From the NCBI RefSeq assembly GCF_008386575.1, contig NZ_VUOA01000022.1, forward strand, positions 27,584 to 91,583: a stretch of DNA of 64,000 nucleotides, in the 5' to 3' direction. The notes below the pieces were generated by a model. That model did not search any database, was not told the origin of the DNA, and saw nothing but the letters and a program-made list of their open reading frames with translations. Below, piece by piece: positions 28,829 through 39,465 of the stretch. Source of the stretch: Salinarimonas soli. Lineage in GTDB: Bacteria; Pseudomonadota; Alphaproteobacteria; Rhizobiales; Beijerinckiaceae. The translations under genes were made by a program, and so were the position numbers. Each line of letters begins with the position of its first letter. Positions within the stretch are counted from its first letter, which is position 1.

Positions 28829-29143
28829 ATGAGCCGTCGCGCCGTCATCGAAGCCCATGTGAGGCTGATCGCCCCCCGCATCCCCCGCCACGAGCTCGGT
28901 GCCGTGGCCGACCATGCCCTCGACTCCCGGGGCCTGCGCGGGGCCGCCCCCGACCGCGCCGCCTGGCTCTCCCTCGTGGCCTATATCCGCCATGTCATGA
29001 CCGAGTACGACGAGCTCCTGGCCGAGGGCTACGACGCCGACAGCGCCCGCTTCTTCGTGCGCGACGCCATCGACGGGATCCTGGAGGGCTGGGGCGCGAC
29101 CCGGCGCCTGCCGGAGCAGGGAGACGCGGAGGACGAGGCCTGA
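28829..29143 (+). CDS. DUF2293 family protein
   Basis: This 104-residue protein fits DUF2293: LIAPRIPRHELGAVADHALD near the start and YDELLAEGYDADSARFFVRD (about residues 60-79). The ATG at 28829 is preferred over an in-frame TTG at 28817. It is probably the third gene of a small unit with the AhpD-like gene, 45 bases downstream. No function is known. Confidence 0.78.
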   Translation: MSRRAVIEAHVRLIAPRIPRHELGAVADHALDSRGLRGAAPDRAAWLSLVAYIRHVMTEYDELLAEGYDADSARFFVRDAIDGILEGWGATRRLPEQGDAEDEA

Positions 29144-29167
29144 CGCCGTGAGGTTTCACCCTCGATC

Positions 29168-29285
29168 CTCGTCCTGAGGCGCCCAGCAACGCGGGGCCTC
29201 GAAGGGCGTTCTAGGAATCTCCCTCCGGCTCACGACCGTGGTGCGCGCTTCGAGACGCGCTCTTCGAGCGCTCCTCAGCATGAGG
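29168..29285. repeat. Dispersed palindromic intergenic repeat, copy C
   Basis: This copy has the same orientation as copy A: CTGAGGCGCCCA at the left, GGCCTCGAAGGGCG, then GCGCGCTTCGAG and CTCCTCAGCATGAGG at the right. It lies between the DUF2293 gene and the convergent cyclase gene, sixteen bases from the latter's stop. All three copies occupy gaps between genes. Confidence 0.75.
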
Positions 29286-29301
29286 AGGGCTGAGCGCACC
29301 C

Positions 29302-30525
29302 TCAGCCGTTCACGCCTCCGGGATCGAGCGTGAACAGCTCCTGCGGGCGGGCCACCCCCCGAAGGGCGTAGCGGCCCACCGAGACGAGGCCGGCCTGCTG
29401 CTCCGGGCACGCGGCGGCCTGGAAGGCGCTCGACACCAGGAGGTCCCGCTCGACGGACCGGCACATCGTCGCGATCCGGCTCACCTCGTTCACCGCGGGA
29501 CCCACCACGGTGAAGTCGAGCCGGTCCCGGCTGCCCACATTGCCGTAGAACACCTCTCCGATATGCAGCGCCACATAGGCCGCCGCGATCGGAAGGCCCC
29601 GCGCGCCGCGATCGCGGCTGACGGCATCGACCCGCTCGGTGGCCAGGCGATGGGCGGTCAGGGCGCAGCGGCAGGCGACGCTGGGATCGTCGGCCTGGAA
29701 TACCGCGAGGGTCCCGTCCCCCATGAGCTTGAGCACGTCCCCGCCGGCCTCGTGGATCGCGGTGATGATCGCGTCCGCATAATCGTTGAGGAACGGGATC
29801 AGGAGCTCCGGGGCGATCCGGTCGGCCACCCCGGTATAGCCGCGCAGGTCGCTGAACCAGAGGACGGCCCCGATCCGGTCGGCGACCCCGCGCTCGATTC
29901 GCCCGCTCAGGACCCGCCGGCCCGCATCGGCCCCGAGATAGGTCTCCACCAGGGTCTCGGCGATCCGGGCGAGGGACTTGCACTTCACCGCGAGGGCGAG
30001 GGACGGGACGAGCTCGGTCAGGGCCGCGACCTGCTCGTCCGAGAAGCCGCCAGGATGGCTCGTCGTCCAGCTCGAATAGACGCAGTCCATCTCGCCGACG
30101 CCCCGCTCCTCGGCGAAGCGGCTGATGAGGACGACATGTTCCGTGTGGCCCTCCGCCCTGAGCTCGTCGAGCATCGGGAAATCGCCGTTCGACGGCCGGT
30201 CGAGGCGGCAGCGCATGAGCGGCTGTCCCGTCTCGAGAAGGTGGTGGAAGACGCTGCGCCGCCACCGCGCCTGAGCCTCCTCGCTCGCCGAGATGCGGCC
30301 GTACTCGACAAGGCTGGTCTTCTCGGGCTCCTGCTCGCGCCAGAGGAAGGCCCGTCCCTCGTGCACGGGGTGGAGCGTGTCGACGAGCACGGTGCCGCGC
30401 GCCAGGGGCAGCCCGCGCCCGACGAGCTCCGCGCAGAACAGGGTCAGGAGCTCCGTCTCGGCGATCCCGGCAAGCCCCGCCTCGGTGACGGCGCGATGAA
30501 CCCCCGTTCGTGTCGCCAGATCCAT
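29302..30525 (-). CDS. Class III adenylate/guanylate cyclase
   Basis: This 407-residue protein has an N-terminal region of about 200 residues without a named domain and a C-terminal class III cyclase domain (about 210-400). The catalytic residues are present: metal-binding D226 (WFSDLRGYT) and D270 (LMGDGTLAVF), base-specifying K266 and D337 (LDFTVVGPAVN), and transition-state N346 and R350. The Lys/Asp pair points to ATP as substrate. The ATG at 30525 has GGGAG upstream. Cytoplasmic; the N-terminal part probably senses a signal. Confidence 0.85.
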   Translation of the reverse strand: MDLATRTGVHRAVTEAGLAGIAETELLTLFCAELVGRGLPLARGTVLVDTLHPVHEGRAFLWREQEPEKTSLVEYGRISASEEAQARWRRSVFHHLLETGQPLMRCRLDRPSNGDFPMLDELRAEGHTEHVVLISRFAEERGVGEMDCVYSSWTTSHPGGFSDEQVAALTELVPSLALAVKCKSLARIAETLVETYLGADAGRRVLSGRIERGVADRIGAVLWFSDLRGYTGVADRIAPELLIPFLNDYADAIITAIHEAGGDVLKLMGDGTLAVFQADDPSVACRCALTAHRLATERVDAVSRDRGARGLPIAAAYVALHIGEVFYGNVGSRDRLDFTVVGPAVNEVSRIATMCRSVERDLLVSSAFQAAACPEQQAGLVSVGRYALRGVARPQELFTLDPGGVNG

Positions 30526-30660
30526 CGCACGCTCCCGGTTCGCTGCCGGCACATAAGCGCGGCACGATCCCCCGCAAAGGCCTCGGGGGCACACCGTTGC
30601 GGGAACGCATGGCACATGTGCGGCAATCGCGGCCGGCGGGGGTGACCCGCGGGCCCGGCC

Positions 30661-31260
30661 TCACGCCGTCAGGCGCGGCCGGCGGTCAAGGAGCGCAAGC
30701 GGCAGGGTCAGCCCTTCGGCGAACGCCTCCTCCCAGATGGAGGCGGGCGTCGGGCCGCGGGTCGCGACCTCGCCCACCATCTCGTCGCCGTCGAAGACCA
30801 GACGGGCGCCGTGGCGGCGGGCAAGCGCCTGCATGGCGCGGTTGTGCGGCAGGCAGCGCAGGTGCACCGTCCGGGCGCCGCGGTTGCGGGCGCCGAGCAG
30901 GATGCGGCGGAACAGGGCCGCGCCGACGCCGCGGCGGCGATAGCCCGCCTCCACGCTGAAGGCCGCCTCGGCGCGGGTCTCGTCCACCATCTGCAGCTCG
31001 GCGACACCCCGCAAACCATCGCCGGCCCGGTAGCCTAGCACGAGGCCGTCGGAGAGGAGGGCGCGCTCGGCGTAGGTTTCCAGGAACGCGTCCGACACCG
31101 CGCCCGTGAAGCGCGAGCGCCGCGAGTCGGGATCGAGCCGCAGGAGATGGTCCCGCACGAGCGCGACGTCGCCGGGCCACAGGCGGCGGATGATGCCGGT
31201 GGCGGGGAGCGAGGGGGAGGGGAGGCGGATGGGGTCGGTGGCGATTGTGCGCTGCAACAT
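30661..31260 (-). CDS. GNAT-family N-acetyltransferase
   Basis: This is a 199-residue GNAT with the acetyl-CoA loop AGYRRRGVGAALFRRIL (about residues 104-120), preceded by strand AEAAFSVE and followed by RTVHLRCLPHNRAMQALARRHGA (in part). It has a poorly conserved C-terminal tail. It starts 146 bases from the divergent membrane-protein gene and lies upstream of the cyclase gene on the same strand, with a 135-base gap. Substrate unknown. Confidence 0.83.
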   Translation of the reverse strand: MLQRTIATDPIRLPSPSLPATGIIRRLWPGDVALVRDHLLRLDPDSRRSRFTGAVSDAFLETYAERALLSDGLVLGYRAGDGLRGVAELQMVDETRAEAAFSVEAGYRRRGVGAALFRRILLGARNRGARTVHLRCLPHNRAMQALARRHGARLVFDGDEMVGEVATRGPTPASIWEEAFAEGLTLPLALLDRRPRLTA

Positions 31261-31406
31261 GCCGCTTCAACGGCGGAGCGCGCGGGCCCGTTCCGCCGGG
31301 ATCCCGCGAACTTTTGCCGTCCGTGCCGAGTTGACGCCCCACACCGACCGCTCCGGACGATGCGCCCTCACGGCGCCCCGGCGGCTGTTCTTGGCAGGAG
31401 ATCGAG

Positions 31407-31880
31407 ATGAACCAGATGTCGCGGGATGTCACCGCAGGAGCCGTCGGCGGGCTCGCCGGCGGGATCGTGCTCACGGGCGCCATGATGGCCGCCGAGCGCA
31501 TGGGCGTGGAGCAGCCGCTCCCCGTGAAGGTCGAGCGCTGGGTCGCCTATCACGCGGGGGCCGACCGCGAGGCGCTCAAGCGCGATCCCGACGCCCGCGA
31601 GCAGACAATCGCCTATGGCGGCCACCTCGCGGCCTCGATGGCGCTGGGCGCGGCCTTCGGCGCCATGCAGGGCCGGGTCGACGTGTCGCCGACGGTCTCG
31701 GGCCTCCTTTTCGGCCTCGGCGTGCATGCGATCAACCTGGGCCTCATCGGCCCCGCGCTCACGATCACCAAGAAGCCCTGGAACAAGAGCCCCGGCACCC
31801 ATGCCGGCCAGCTCGCCATGCACGCCGTCTTCGGCGTGGTGGCGGCTCTCGTCGCGCGCAACATCGCCCGCCGGCTCTGA
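31407..31880 (+). CDS. Predicted inner-membrane protein, unknown
   Basis: This 157-residue product has about four hydrophobic, glycine/alanine-rich segments (about residues 8-28, 70-88, 98-117 and 135-154) separated by short polar loops, one containing WVAYHAGADREALKRDP. The pattern is that of YagU/DUF1440-like membrane proteins, but I am not certain of the family. The ATG at 31407 follows GGAGATCG. It precedes zapE by 84 bases. Confidence 0.7.
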   Translation: MNQMSRDVTAGAVGGLAGGIVLTGAMMAAERMGVEQPLPVKVERWVAYHAGADREALKRDPDAREQTIAYGGHLAASMALGAAFGAMQGRVDVSPTVSGLLFGLGVHAINLGLIGPALTITKKPWNKSPGTHAGQLAMHAVFGVVAALVARNIARRL

Positions 31881-31964
31881 CAGGGAGCGGGCGGGGGCAT
31901 CGCCGGGGCGGGTGAACGCCGCGCCCCCGTTGCCCTCGCGCTCCCGCCCCGCTAATCGGAGCCC

Positions 31965-33170
31965 GTGTCGCCCGCCCCGTCCTCCCTCGCGCCCGCCGGA
32001 TCCGTCTCGTCGCGCTACGACGCCCTCGTGGCGGCGGGAGCGATCGAGCGCGACCCGGCGCAGGTGGGCCTGCTGCGCCGCCTCGACCGCCTGAGCGCCA
32101 CGCTCGCCGAGCACCGCCTCGCCCGCAAGGCGAGCCCCTTGGGATGGCTGTTCGGGCGCCGCGGGCGCGATGCGCCGCCCACCCGGGGCCTCTACATCTG
32201 GGGCTCGGTCGGGCGCGGCAAGACCATGCTCATGGACCTGTTCTTCGAGAGCCTGCCCGCGGCCTCGAAGCGCCGCGTGCACTTCCACGCCTTCATGGCC
32301 GACGTCCACGAGCGCATCCACGCCTATCGGGCGCTCCTGAAGGCGGGCGAGGTGCGGGGCGACGACCCGATCGCCCCCGTGGCGCGGGCGCTGGCCGACG
32401 AGGCGGCGATCCTGTGCTTCGACGAGTTCGCCGTCACCGACATCGCCGACGCCATGATCCTCGGGCGCCTCTTCACGGCCCTGTTCGGGCACGGGGTGGT
32501 CGTGGTGGCGACCTCGAACGTGGAGCCCGACCGGCTCTACGAGGGCGGCCTCAACCGCGCGCTCTTCCTGCCGTTCATCGACCTTCTGAAGGAGCGCATG
32601 GAGGTCTTGCGCCTCGACGCGCGCACGGATTTCCGCCTGGAGAAGCTCGCCGGCGGTTCCGTCTATCACGTGCCGGCGGACGAGGCGGCAGGCCGCGCCC
32701 TCGACGACGCCTTCCGCCGCCTCTCGGGACGCGCGCGGGGCCAGCCGGTGCGGCTCACCGTGAAGGGCCACGACCTCGACATCCCGCAGGCCGCGGGCGG
32801 CGTGGCCCGGGCCTCCTTCGCGGATTTGTGCATGAAGCCGCTCGGCGCGGCCGATTATCTCGCCCTGGCCCAGCGCTTCCACACCCTCATCCTCGAGGGG
32901 ATCCCGCGCATGGACCTGTCGCGCCGCAACGAGGCCAAGCGTTTCATCACGCTGATCGACGCGCTCTACGACCGCCGCGTGAAGCTGCTGGCCTCCGCCG
33001 ACGCCGAGGCGCCCGACCTCTACGTCGCCGAGGACGGCCGCGAGGCGTTCGAGTTCGACCGCACGGTGTCCCGCCTCATCGAGATGCGGTCCGAGGACTA
33101 CCTGTCGCTGCCCCACGGCAGCCCGGACTCGGCCGCCTCGGGCGCGACCACCGGCCTCGTCGAGACCTGA
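31965..33170 (+). CDS. zapE: Cell division protein ZapE (AFG1-like ATPase)
   Basis: ZapE is a P-loop ATPase that associates with the FtsZ ring. The 401-residue product has Walker A GSVGRGKTML (80-89), Walker B ILCFDEFAVTD (149-159) and sensor VVATSNVEPD, all typical of the AFG1/ZapE family, plus the conserved SRRNEAKRFITLIDALYD region. Translation starts at GTG 31965. In many Rhizobiales zapE is upstream of mdh; here a transporter and a TetR gene separate them. Confidence 0.92.
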   Translation: MSPAPSSLAPAGSVSSRYDALVAAGAIERDPAQVGLLRRLDRLSATLAEHRLARKASPLGWLFGRRGRDAPPTRGLYIWGSVGRGKTMLMDLFFESLPAASKRRVHFHAFMADVHERIHAYRALLKAGEVRGDDPIAPVARALADEAAILCFDEFAVTDIADAMILGRLFTALFGHGVVVVATSNVEPDRLYEGGLNRALFLPFIDLLKERMEVLRLDARTDFRLEKLAGGSVYHVPADEAAGRALDDAFRRLSGRARGQPVRLTVKGHDLDIPQAAGGVARASFADLCMKPLGAADYLALAQRFHTLILEGIPRMDLSRRNEAKRFITLIDALYDRRVKLLASADAEAPDLYVAEDGREAFEFDRTVSRLIEMRSEDYLSLPHGSPDSAASGATTGLVET

Positions 33171-33178
33171 CCCGCATG

Positions 33179-33206
33179 AAAAAAGGCCCTCCCGGGGGAG
33201 GGCCTT
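33179..33206 (-). terminator. Intrinsic terminator of the MHS transporter gene
   Basis: AAGGCCCTCCC pairs with GGGAGGGCCTT around a tight loop. The six-base T run is on the minus strand, so the signal terminates the transporter transcript, about 55 bases past its stop. The stem could also stop zapE readthrough in the other direction. Confidence 0.82.
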
Positions 33207-33261
33207 GTATAGGCGTGCCGTCGAGGGGCCGTCCCGGCATCGGCCGGGGCGGCCGCCGCGA

Positions 33262-34971
33262 TCAGTTCGTGTAGGTGAAGATGTCGCGATCCTTGGTCTC
33301 GGGCACCAGCAGCAGGCCGATGACGAAGGTCATGAGCGCGAAGCCGATGGGGTACCAGAGGCCGGCATAGATGTCGCCCGTGGAAGCCACGATGGCGAAG
33401 GACGTCGCCGGCAGCAGGCCGCCGAACCAGCCGTTGCCGATGTGGTAGGGCAGCGACATGGCGGTGTAGCGGATGCGGGTCGGGAAGAACTCGACGAGCG
33501 CGGCGGCGATCGGGCCGTACACGGCCGTCACGTAGAGCACCATGATCGTGAGGATGCCGATGATCTTCAGGGCCTGGGCGTTGCCCAGCGCCGAGAAGAA
33601 CCCGTCCACCTTCACCTTGGCGGGATCGTTCGCCGCCGGGTAGCCGGCCGCGACGGAGGCCGGGCCGATCGCCTGGGCGAAGTTCGCCACCGGTACGTCG
33701 GTGCCGCCGACATTGACGGTCGTGGGCGTGCCGGCCGGAGCGGGCGCCAGGTTGTAGCGAAGGGCCTGCTGCGAGAGGGTGCGGCGGGTCACGTCGCAGG
33801 GCGTGGTGAAGGTCCGGATGCCCACGGGATCGAAGAGCGAGCCGCAGGTGGCCGGATCCGCCGTCACGGTGATCTTCACGGTCTCGATGGCGCGGGCATA
33901 GGTCGGGTTGGCCGTCGCCGTGAGCGCCTGGAAGAGCGGGAAGTAGGTGATCGCCGCGATGAGGCAGCCGCCGAGGATGATCGGCTTGCGGCCAATGCGG
34001 TCCGAGAGCGAGCCGAAGAAGATGAACCCGCCGGTGCCGAGCAGCAGCGACCACGCGATGAGCACGTTCGCCGTGAGGAGGTCGACCTTCAGGATGCTCT
34101 GGAGGAAGAACAGGGCGTAGAACTGGCCCGTGTACCAGACGACGGCCTGGCCCACGACGAGGCCGAGCAGCGCGATGAGCACCACCTTGCCGTTCTTCCA
34201 CTGGCCGAAGGCCTCGGAGAGCGGCGCCTTGGACTGGGTGCCCTCCTCCTTCATCTTACGATAGGCCGGGCTCTCGTTCATCTGCATGCGGATGTAGACC
34301 GAGATGCCGAGCAGCAGGACCGAGAGGAGGAACGGCACGCGCCATCCGCCCTGCAGGCCCGCGAAGAGCGGGAAGTCGGTCTGGAAGGCCTGCTCGCCCA
34401 TCGACAGGCGCAGGGTCACGATCACGGCGATGGAGAGGAGCAGGCCCACGGTCGCCGTGGTCTGGATCCAGGCGGTGTAGAAGCCGCGGCGTCCCACGGG
34501 AGCGTGCTCGGCCACATAGACCGCCGCGCCGCCGTACTCGCCGCCCAGCGCGAGGCCCTGGAGCATGCGCAGCACGATGAGGGCGACGGGCGCCGCCCAG
34601 CCGATCTGGTTGTAGCTCGGCAGCAGGCCGACGAGGAAGGTCGACACGCCCATGATCAGGATCGTGACCATGAAGGTGTACTTGCGGCCGACGAGGTCGC
34701 CCAGGCGGCCGAAGACGAGGGCGCCGAACGGGCGCACGAGGAAGCCCGCCGCGAAGGCGAGCAGGGCGAAGATCGCCTGCGTGCTCGGATCGAAGGCGGA
34801 GAAGAACTGCCGGCCGATGATCACGGCGAGGGTGCCGTAGAGGTAGAAGTCGTACCACTCGAAGATCGTGCCGAGCGAGGAGGCGAGAATGACCTTCTTC
34901 TCCTCCCCGGTCATCGGCCGCGCGCGATTGTTCGCAGCGGCGGCAGGCGTTGTCGCGGTCGTTACAGCCAT
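33262..34971 (-). CDS. MFS transporter, metabolite:H+ symporter (MHS) family
   Basis: This 569-residue transporter has twelve predicted membrane segments and MHS features: GTIFEWYDFYLYG (about residues 34-46), VRPFGALVFGRLGDLVGRK between helices 2 and 3, and RMLQGLALGGEYGGA. It carries an unusual periplasmic or loop insertion of about 118 residues (350-468) with Cys376 and Cys392 after helix 8. The ATG at 34971 follows GGAGGAAG. MHS proteins carry carboxylates or osmolytes; the substrate here is unknown. It is divergent from a TetR gene. Confidence 0.87.
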   Translation of the reverse strand: MAVTTATTPAAAANNRARPMTGEEKKVILASSLGTIFEWYDFYLYGTLAVIIGRQFFSAFDPSTQAIFALLAFAAGFLVRPFGALVFGRLGDLVGRKYTFMVTILIMGVSTFLVGLLPSYNQIGWAAPVALIVLRMLQGLALGGEYGGAAVYVAEHAPVGRRGFYTAWIQTTATVGLLLSIAVIVTLRLSMGEQAFQTDFPLFAGLQGGWRVPFLLSVLLLGISVYIRMQMNESPAYRKMKEEGTQSKAPLSEAFGQWKNGKVVLIALLGLVVGQAVVWYTGQFYALFFLQSILKVDLLTANVLIAWSLLLGTGGFIFFGSLSDRIGRKPIILGGCLIAAITYFPLFQALTATANPTYARAIETVKITVTADPATCGSLFDPVGIRTFTTPCDVTRRTLSQQALRYNLAPAPAGTPTTVNVGGTDVPVANFAQAIGPASVAAGYPAANDPAKVKVDGFFSALGNAQALKIIGILTIMVLYVTAVYGPIAAALVEFFPTRIRYTAMSLPYHIGNGWFGGLLPATSFAIVASTGDIYAGLWYPIGFALMTFVIGLLLVPETKDRDIFTYTN

Positions 34972-35323
34972 GGGCTTCCTCCGGCAGGCTCTAAGGGCGC
35001 CTGCATTCGCTTGTGTGTGCAAGTGGCGCGGCGCTCGCCCCGGGCTGCAACGCCCGGGGGCGGGGATCTTGTCGAGGCCGTCCCTAGGCCGTGCCACTCT
35101 GCCCCCGTTCTAAACCGGCCCCAGCCCGCATTCCACCTGTGAAACCCTTATCAATTGGTGTTGAAACTTTCGTCTAATAAGGCGCCCGGTGGCCCGGCCA
35201 AGGTTTCGCTTCGTTTGCACTGCAACAAGACTTGAGCGTCCCCCACGGAAGGCCCCTGTCCGCCTCGACGTCGGCGCCCCTGGCGCCGCCCGGCCGTTTG
35301 GGGCAGGATCGCTCGTCTTCGCC
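34972..35323. promoter_or_regulatory. Divergent intergenic region, MHS transporter/TetR
   Basis: This 352-base gap contains no convincing gene. An AT-richer patch (about 35130-35185) stands out from the GC-rich surroundings and contains TCAATTGGTGTTGA (35151-35164), an imperfect inverted repeat (TCAA/TTGA) flanked by matching T/A bases, which is a reasonable operator candidate for the adjacent TetR protein. No -10/-35 pair is clear. Confidence 0.4.
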
Positions 35324-35932
35324 ATGCTCGGTTCCACCCAGAAACCCTCCGTCGACGCCCGCCTCCTCGCCATCGCGGGGGCGCATCTGCGCCGTTTCGG
35401 GCGCCGGCGCCTCACCGTGGTCGGCGTGGCGGAGGACGCCGGCATGACGCACGCCAACGTCTATCGCTACTTCCCCTCGAAGTCCGACCTCGTCGACGCC
35501 GTCGTGGCCCAATGGCTCAAGACCCTGGAGGTGGATCTCGCGGCCATCGCGGACGCGCCCGATCCGGCGGACGACAAGCTGGAGCGACTGCTGCTCGCCG
35601 TCGCCCATGCCCATCGCGACTGCCTGGAGAGCGACCCCAACCTGTTCGACGCCTATGCGGGCGCGGCCCAGGCCCTGCGGCCCGTGGTGCGCAAGCACCG
35701 GGCCAGGCAGCGGGCGCTCCTGGAGCGGGTCCTCGACGAGGGCGTCGCGGCGGACGCCTTCCGGCCGCGCGACCGCGAGCGGGCCGCGGCCTTCGTCATC
35801 GACGCGGTTTACCGCTTCATCAACCCGGTCGCGGTCCGAGCCGACGCCGAGGCCCCGCGCGACGTTCTCGACACCCGCCTGAGCGTGATGATCCGGGTCA
35901 TCCTGCGCTCGCTCGCGAGCGGGAGCGTGTGA
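35324..35932 (+). CDS. TetR-family transcriptional regulator
   Basis: This 202-residue protein has an N-terminal TetR helix-turn-helix (about residues 12-60, with LTVVGVAEDAGMTHANVYRYF and SKSDLVDAVV) and an all-helical ligand domain. The ATG at 35324 is preferred; the frame is open to 35189 but that part has no homology. Divergent orientation makes the MHS transporter gene its likely target. The inducer is unknown. Confidence 0.87.
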   Translation: MLGSTQKPSVDARLLAIAGAHLRRFGRRRLTVVGVAEDAGMTHANVYRYFPSKSDLVDAVVAQWLKTLEVDLAAIADAPDPADDKLERLLLAVAHAHRDCLESDPNLFDAYAGAAQALRPVVRKHRARQRALLERVLDEGVAADAFRPRDRERAAAFVIDAVYRFINPVAVRADAEAPRDVLDTRLSVMIRVILRSLASGSV

Positions 35933-36084
35933 AACGACACGAGAGCTGACATTTTTTGTAACTTGTAACACGCTGCCACGTACCCCCGTCAGGAGCGTTA
36001 AGGAAACCCTCTCCGGCGGCTAAGTCGTTTCCCTGATGGCACGAATCCGCTTCTCGATCCGCACGCCCGGGAACCCGTCCCTGA

Positions 36085-37158
<1,074 letters not shown>

Positions 37159-37195
37159 AATAGAAGCCCTGGCGACGAGCCCGAGAGAGGCGCGC

Positions 37196-38395
37196 ATGAA
37201 CATTCATGAATACCAAGCCAAGGCCGTGCTCAAGGAGTTCGGCGTGCCCGTCTCCCCCGGCCGGGCGATCTTCAAGGCCGAGGAGGCCGAGGCCGCGGCG
37301 CGCGAGCTCGGCGGGCCCCTCTGGGTCGTGAAGAGCCAGATCCACGCCGGCGGGCGCGGCAAGGGTAAGTTCAAGGAGAAGGAAGCCGGCGAGAAGGGCG
37401 GCGTGCGGCTCGCCAAGTCGGTCGAGGAGGTGGGCGAGTTCGCCCGCCAGATGCTCGGCCGAACCCTGGTGACGATCCAGACCGGCGAGGCCGGCAAGCA
37501 GGTCAACCGCCTCTATATCGAGCACGGCTCGGACATCGAGGCGGAGTTCTACCTCTCCATGCTCGTGGACCGCGCCACGAGCCGCGTCGCCTTCGTGGTC
37601 TCCACGGAAGGCGGCATGGACATCGAGCAGGTGGCCCACGATAGCCCTGAGAAGATCGTCACCTTCACGGTCGACCAGGCCTCGGGGATCATGCCGCTCC
37701 ACGGCCGCCTCGTCGCCGGGGCGCTCGGCCTCAAGGGCGACCTCGCCAAGCAGGCGGAGCGGCTCGTCTCCAACCTCTACACGGCCTTCATGGCCAAGGA
37801 CATGGAGATGCTGGAGATCAACCCGCTGATCGTCACCAAGGACCAGCGGCTCCACTGCCTTGACGCCAAGGTGTCCTTCGACGGCAACGCCCTCTACCGC
37901 CACCCCGACATCGTCTCCCTGCGCGACACGAGCGAGGAGGACGAGAAGGAGATCGAGGCCTCGAAGTACGACCTCGCCTATATCGCGCTCGACGGCACGA
38001 TCGGCTGCATGGTGAACGGCGCAGGCCTCGCCATGGCGACGCTCGACATCATCAAGCTCTACGGCGAGGAGCCGGCGAACTTCCTCGATGTCGGCGGCGG
38101 CGCGTCGGAGGAGAAGGTCACGGCGGCCTTCAAGATCATCACGGCCGACCCGAACGTGCGGGGCATTCTCGTCAACATCTTCGGCGGGATCATGAAGTGC
38201 GACGTCATCGCCCGCGGCGTCATCGCCGCGGTGAGGACCGTCGGCCTCCAGGTGCCCCTCGTGGTGCGCCTCGAGGGCACGAACGTGGAGGAAGGCAAGC
38301 GGATCATCCGCGAGTCGGGCCTCAACGTCATCCCGGCGGACGACCTCGACGACGCCGCCCAGAAGATCGTCAGCGCCGTTCGCGGCGGGAAGTAG
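37196..38395 (+). CDS. sucC: Succinyl-CoA synthetase beta subunit
   Basis: SucC (399 residues) provides the nucleotide-binding ATP-grasp domain of succinyl-CoA synthetase (about 1-240, with [19 protein letters not shown] and [12 protein letters not shown]) and the C-terminal CoA-ligase domain with [14 protein letters not shown]. It acts with SucD in substrate-level phosphorylation. sucD starts 12 bases after its stop. Confidence 0.97.
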   Translation: MNIHEYQAKAVLKEFGVPVSPGRAIFKAEEAEAAARELGGPLWVVKSQIHAGGRGKGKFKEKEAGEKGGVRLAKSVEEVGEFARQMLGRTLVTIQTGEAGKQVNRLYIEHGSDIEAEFYLSMLVDRATSRVAFVVSTEGGMDIEQVAHDSPEKIVTFTVDQASGIMPLHGRLVAGALGLKGDLAKQAERLVSNLYTAFMAKDMEMLEINPLIVTKDQRLHCLDAKVSFDGNALYRHPDIVSLRDTSEEDEKEIEASKYDLAYIALDGTIGCMVNGAGLAMATLDIIKLYGEEPANFLDVGGGASEEKVTAAFKIITADPNVRGILVNIFGGIMKCDVIARGVIAAVRTVGLQVPLVVRLEGTNVEEGKRIIRESGLNVIPADDLDDAAQKIVSAVRGGK

Positions 38396-38407
38396 GGTTT
38401 CAGGCCG

Positions 38408-39292
38408 ATGTCCATCCTTATCGACGCAACGACCCGGGTCATCTGCCAGGGCTTCACCGGCAAGAACGGGACCTTCCATTCCGAGCAGGCGATCGCCTAC
38501 GGGACCAAGATGGTCGGCGGCACGAGCCCCGGCAAAGGCGGCTCGCTCCACCTCAACCTGCCCGTCTTCGACACGGTGCGCGAGGCCCGCGAGGCCACGG
38601 GCGCCGACGCCTCCGTGATCTACGTGCCGCCGGCCGGCGCCGCCGACGCGATCCTCGAGGCGGTCGACGCCGAGATCCCCCTCATCGTCTGCATCACGGA
38701 GGGGATCCCGGTCCTCGACATGGTGAAGGTGAAGCGGGCGCTCTCGGGCTCCAGGTCGCGCCTCATCGGGCCGAACTGCCCCGGCGTGATGACGGCGGGC
38801 GAGTGCAAGATCGGCATCATGCCCGGCAACATCTTCCGCCAGGGCAATGTCGGCATCGTCTCGCGCTCCGGCACGCTCACCTACGAGGCCGTGTTCCAGA
38901 CCTCCAACGAGGGCTTGGGCCAGACCACGGCGGTGGGCATCGGCGGCGACCCCGTGAAGGGCACCGAGTTCATCGACGTGCTGGAGATGTTCTTAGGCGA
39001 CCCCAAGACCGAGTCGATCGTGATGATCGGCGAGATCGGCGGCTCGGCCGAGGAGGAGGCCGCGCAGTTCATCGCCGACGAGGCGAAGCGCGGTCGCAAG
39101 AAGCCCATGGTCGGCTTCATCGCCGGCCGCACGGCCCCTCCGGGCCGGCGCATGGGCCACGCGGGCGCGATCATCTCCGGCGGCAAGGGCGGCGCCGAGG
39201 ACAAGATCGCGGCCATGGAGGCGGCGGGGATCAAGGTGTCCCCCTCACCCGCTCGGCTGGGCAAGACCCTCGTCGAGGTCCTCAAGGGCTGA
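38408..39292 (+). CDS. sucD: Succinyl-CoA synthetase alpha subunit
   Basis: SucD (294 residues) binds CoA and bears the phosphohistidine. The N-terminal CoA-binding domain has [15 protein letters not shown] and GGTSPGKGG; the active-site His is in [12 protein letters not shown] (about 250), with [14 protein letters not shown] ahead. It is followed by 173 bases before sucA, long enough for a separate control site; that spacer has a small GC stem (GCGGCCC/GGGCCGC) but no U-run. Confidence 0.97.
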   Translation: MSILIDATTRVICQGFTGKNGTFHSEQAIAYGTKMVGGTSPGKGGSLHLNLPVFDTVREAREATGADASVIYVPPAGAADAILEAVDAEIPLIVCITEGIPVLDMVKVKRALSGSRSRLIGPNCPGVMTAGECKIGIMPGNIFRQGNVGIVSRSGTLTYEAVFQTSNEGLGQTTAVGIGGDPVKGTEFIDVLEMFLGDPKTESIVMIGEIGGSAEEEAAQFIADEAKRGRKKPMVGFIAGRTAPPGRRMGHAGAIISGGKGGAEDKIAAMEAAGIKVSPSPARLGKTLVEVLKG

Positions 39293-39465
39293 CACCGGGG
39301 GTCGCAGACCCCACATCAGGATCACGAGCGGGCGGCCCACGGGCCGCTCTCACACCACCCCGTCAAGCCGGGCTCCAGCGGCGGAGATCCCGGACCGGCG
39401 GTCCCCCCAGTCGGACCAAAGCCGCGCCCGGGCGAGCGCCCCGGGTTGACGCTCCGGAGAGCACC

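Noticed and set aside
39293-39465. Terminator between sucD and sucA
   Set aside because: GCGGCCC/GGGCCGC can pair, but there is no U-tract, and sucA has to be expressed with the rest of the operon.
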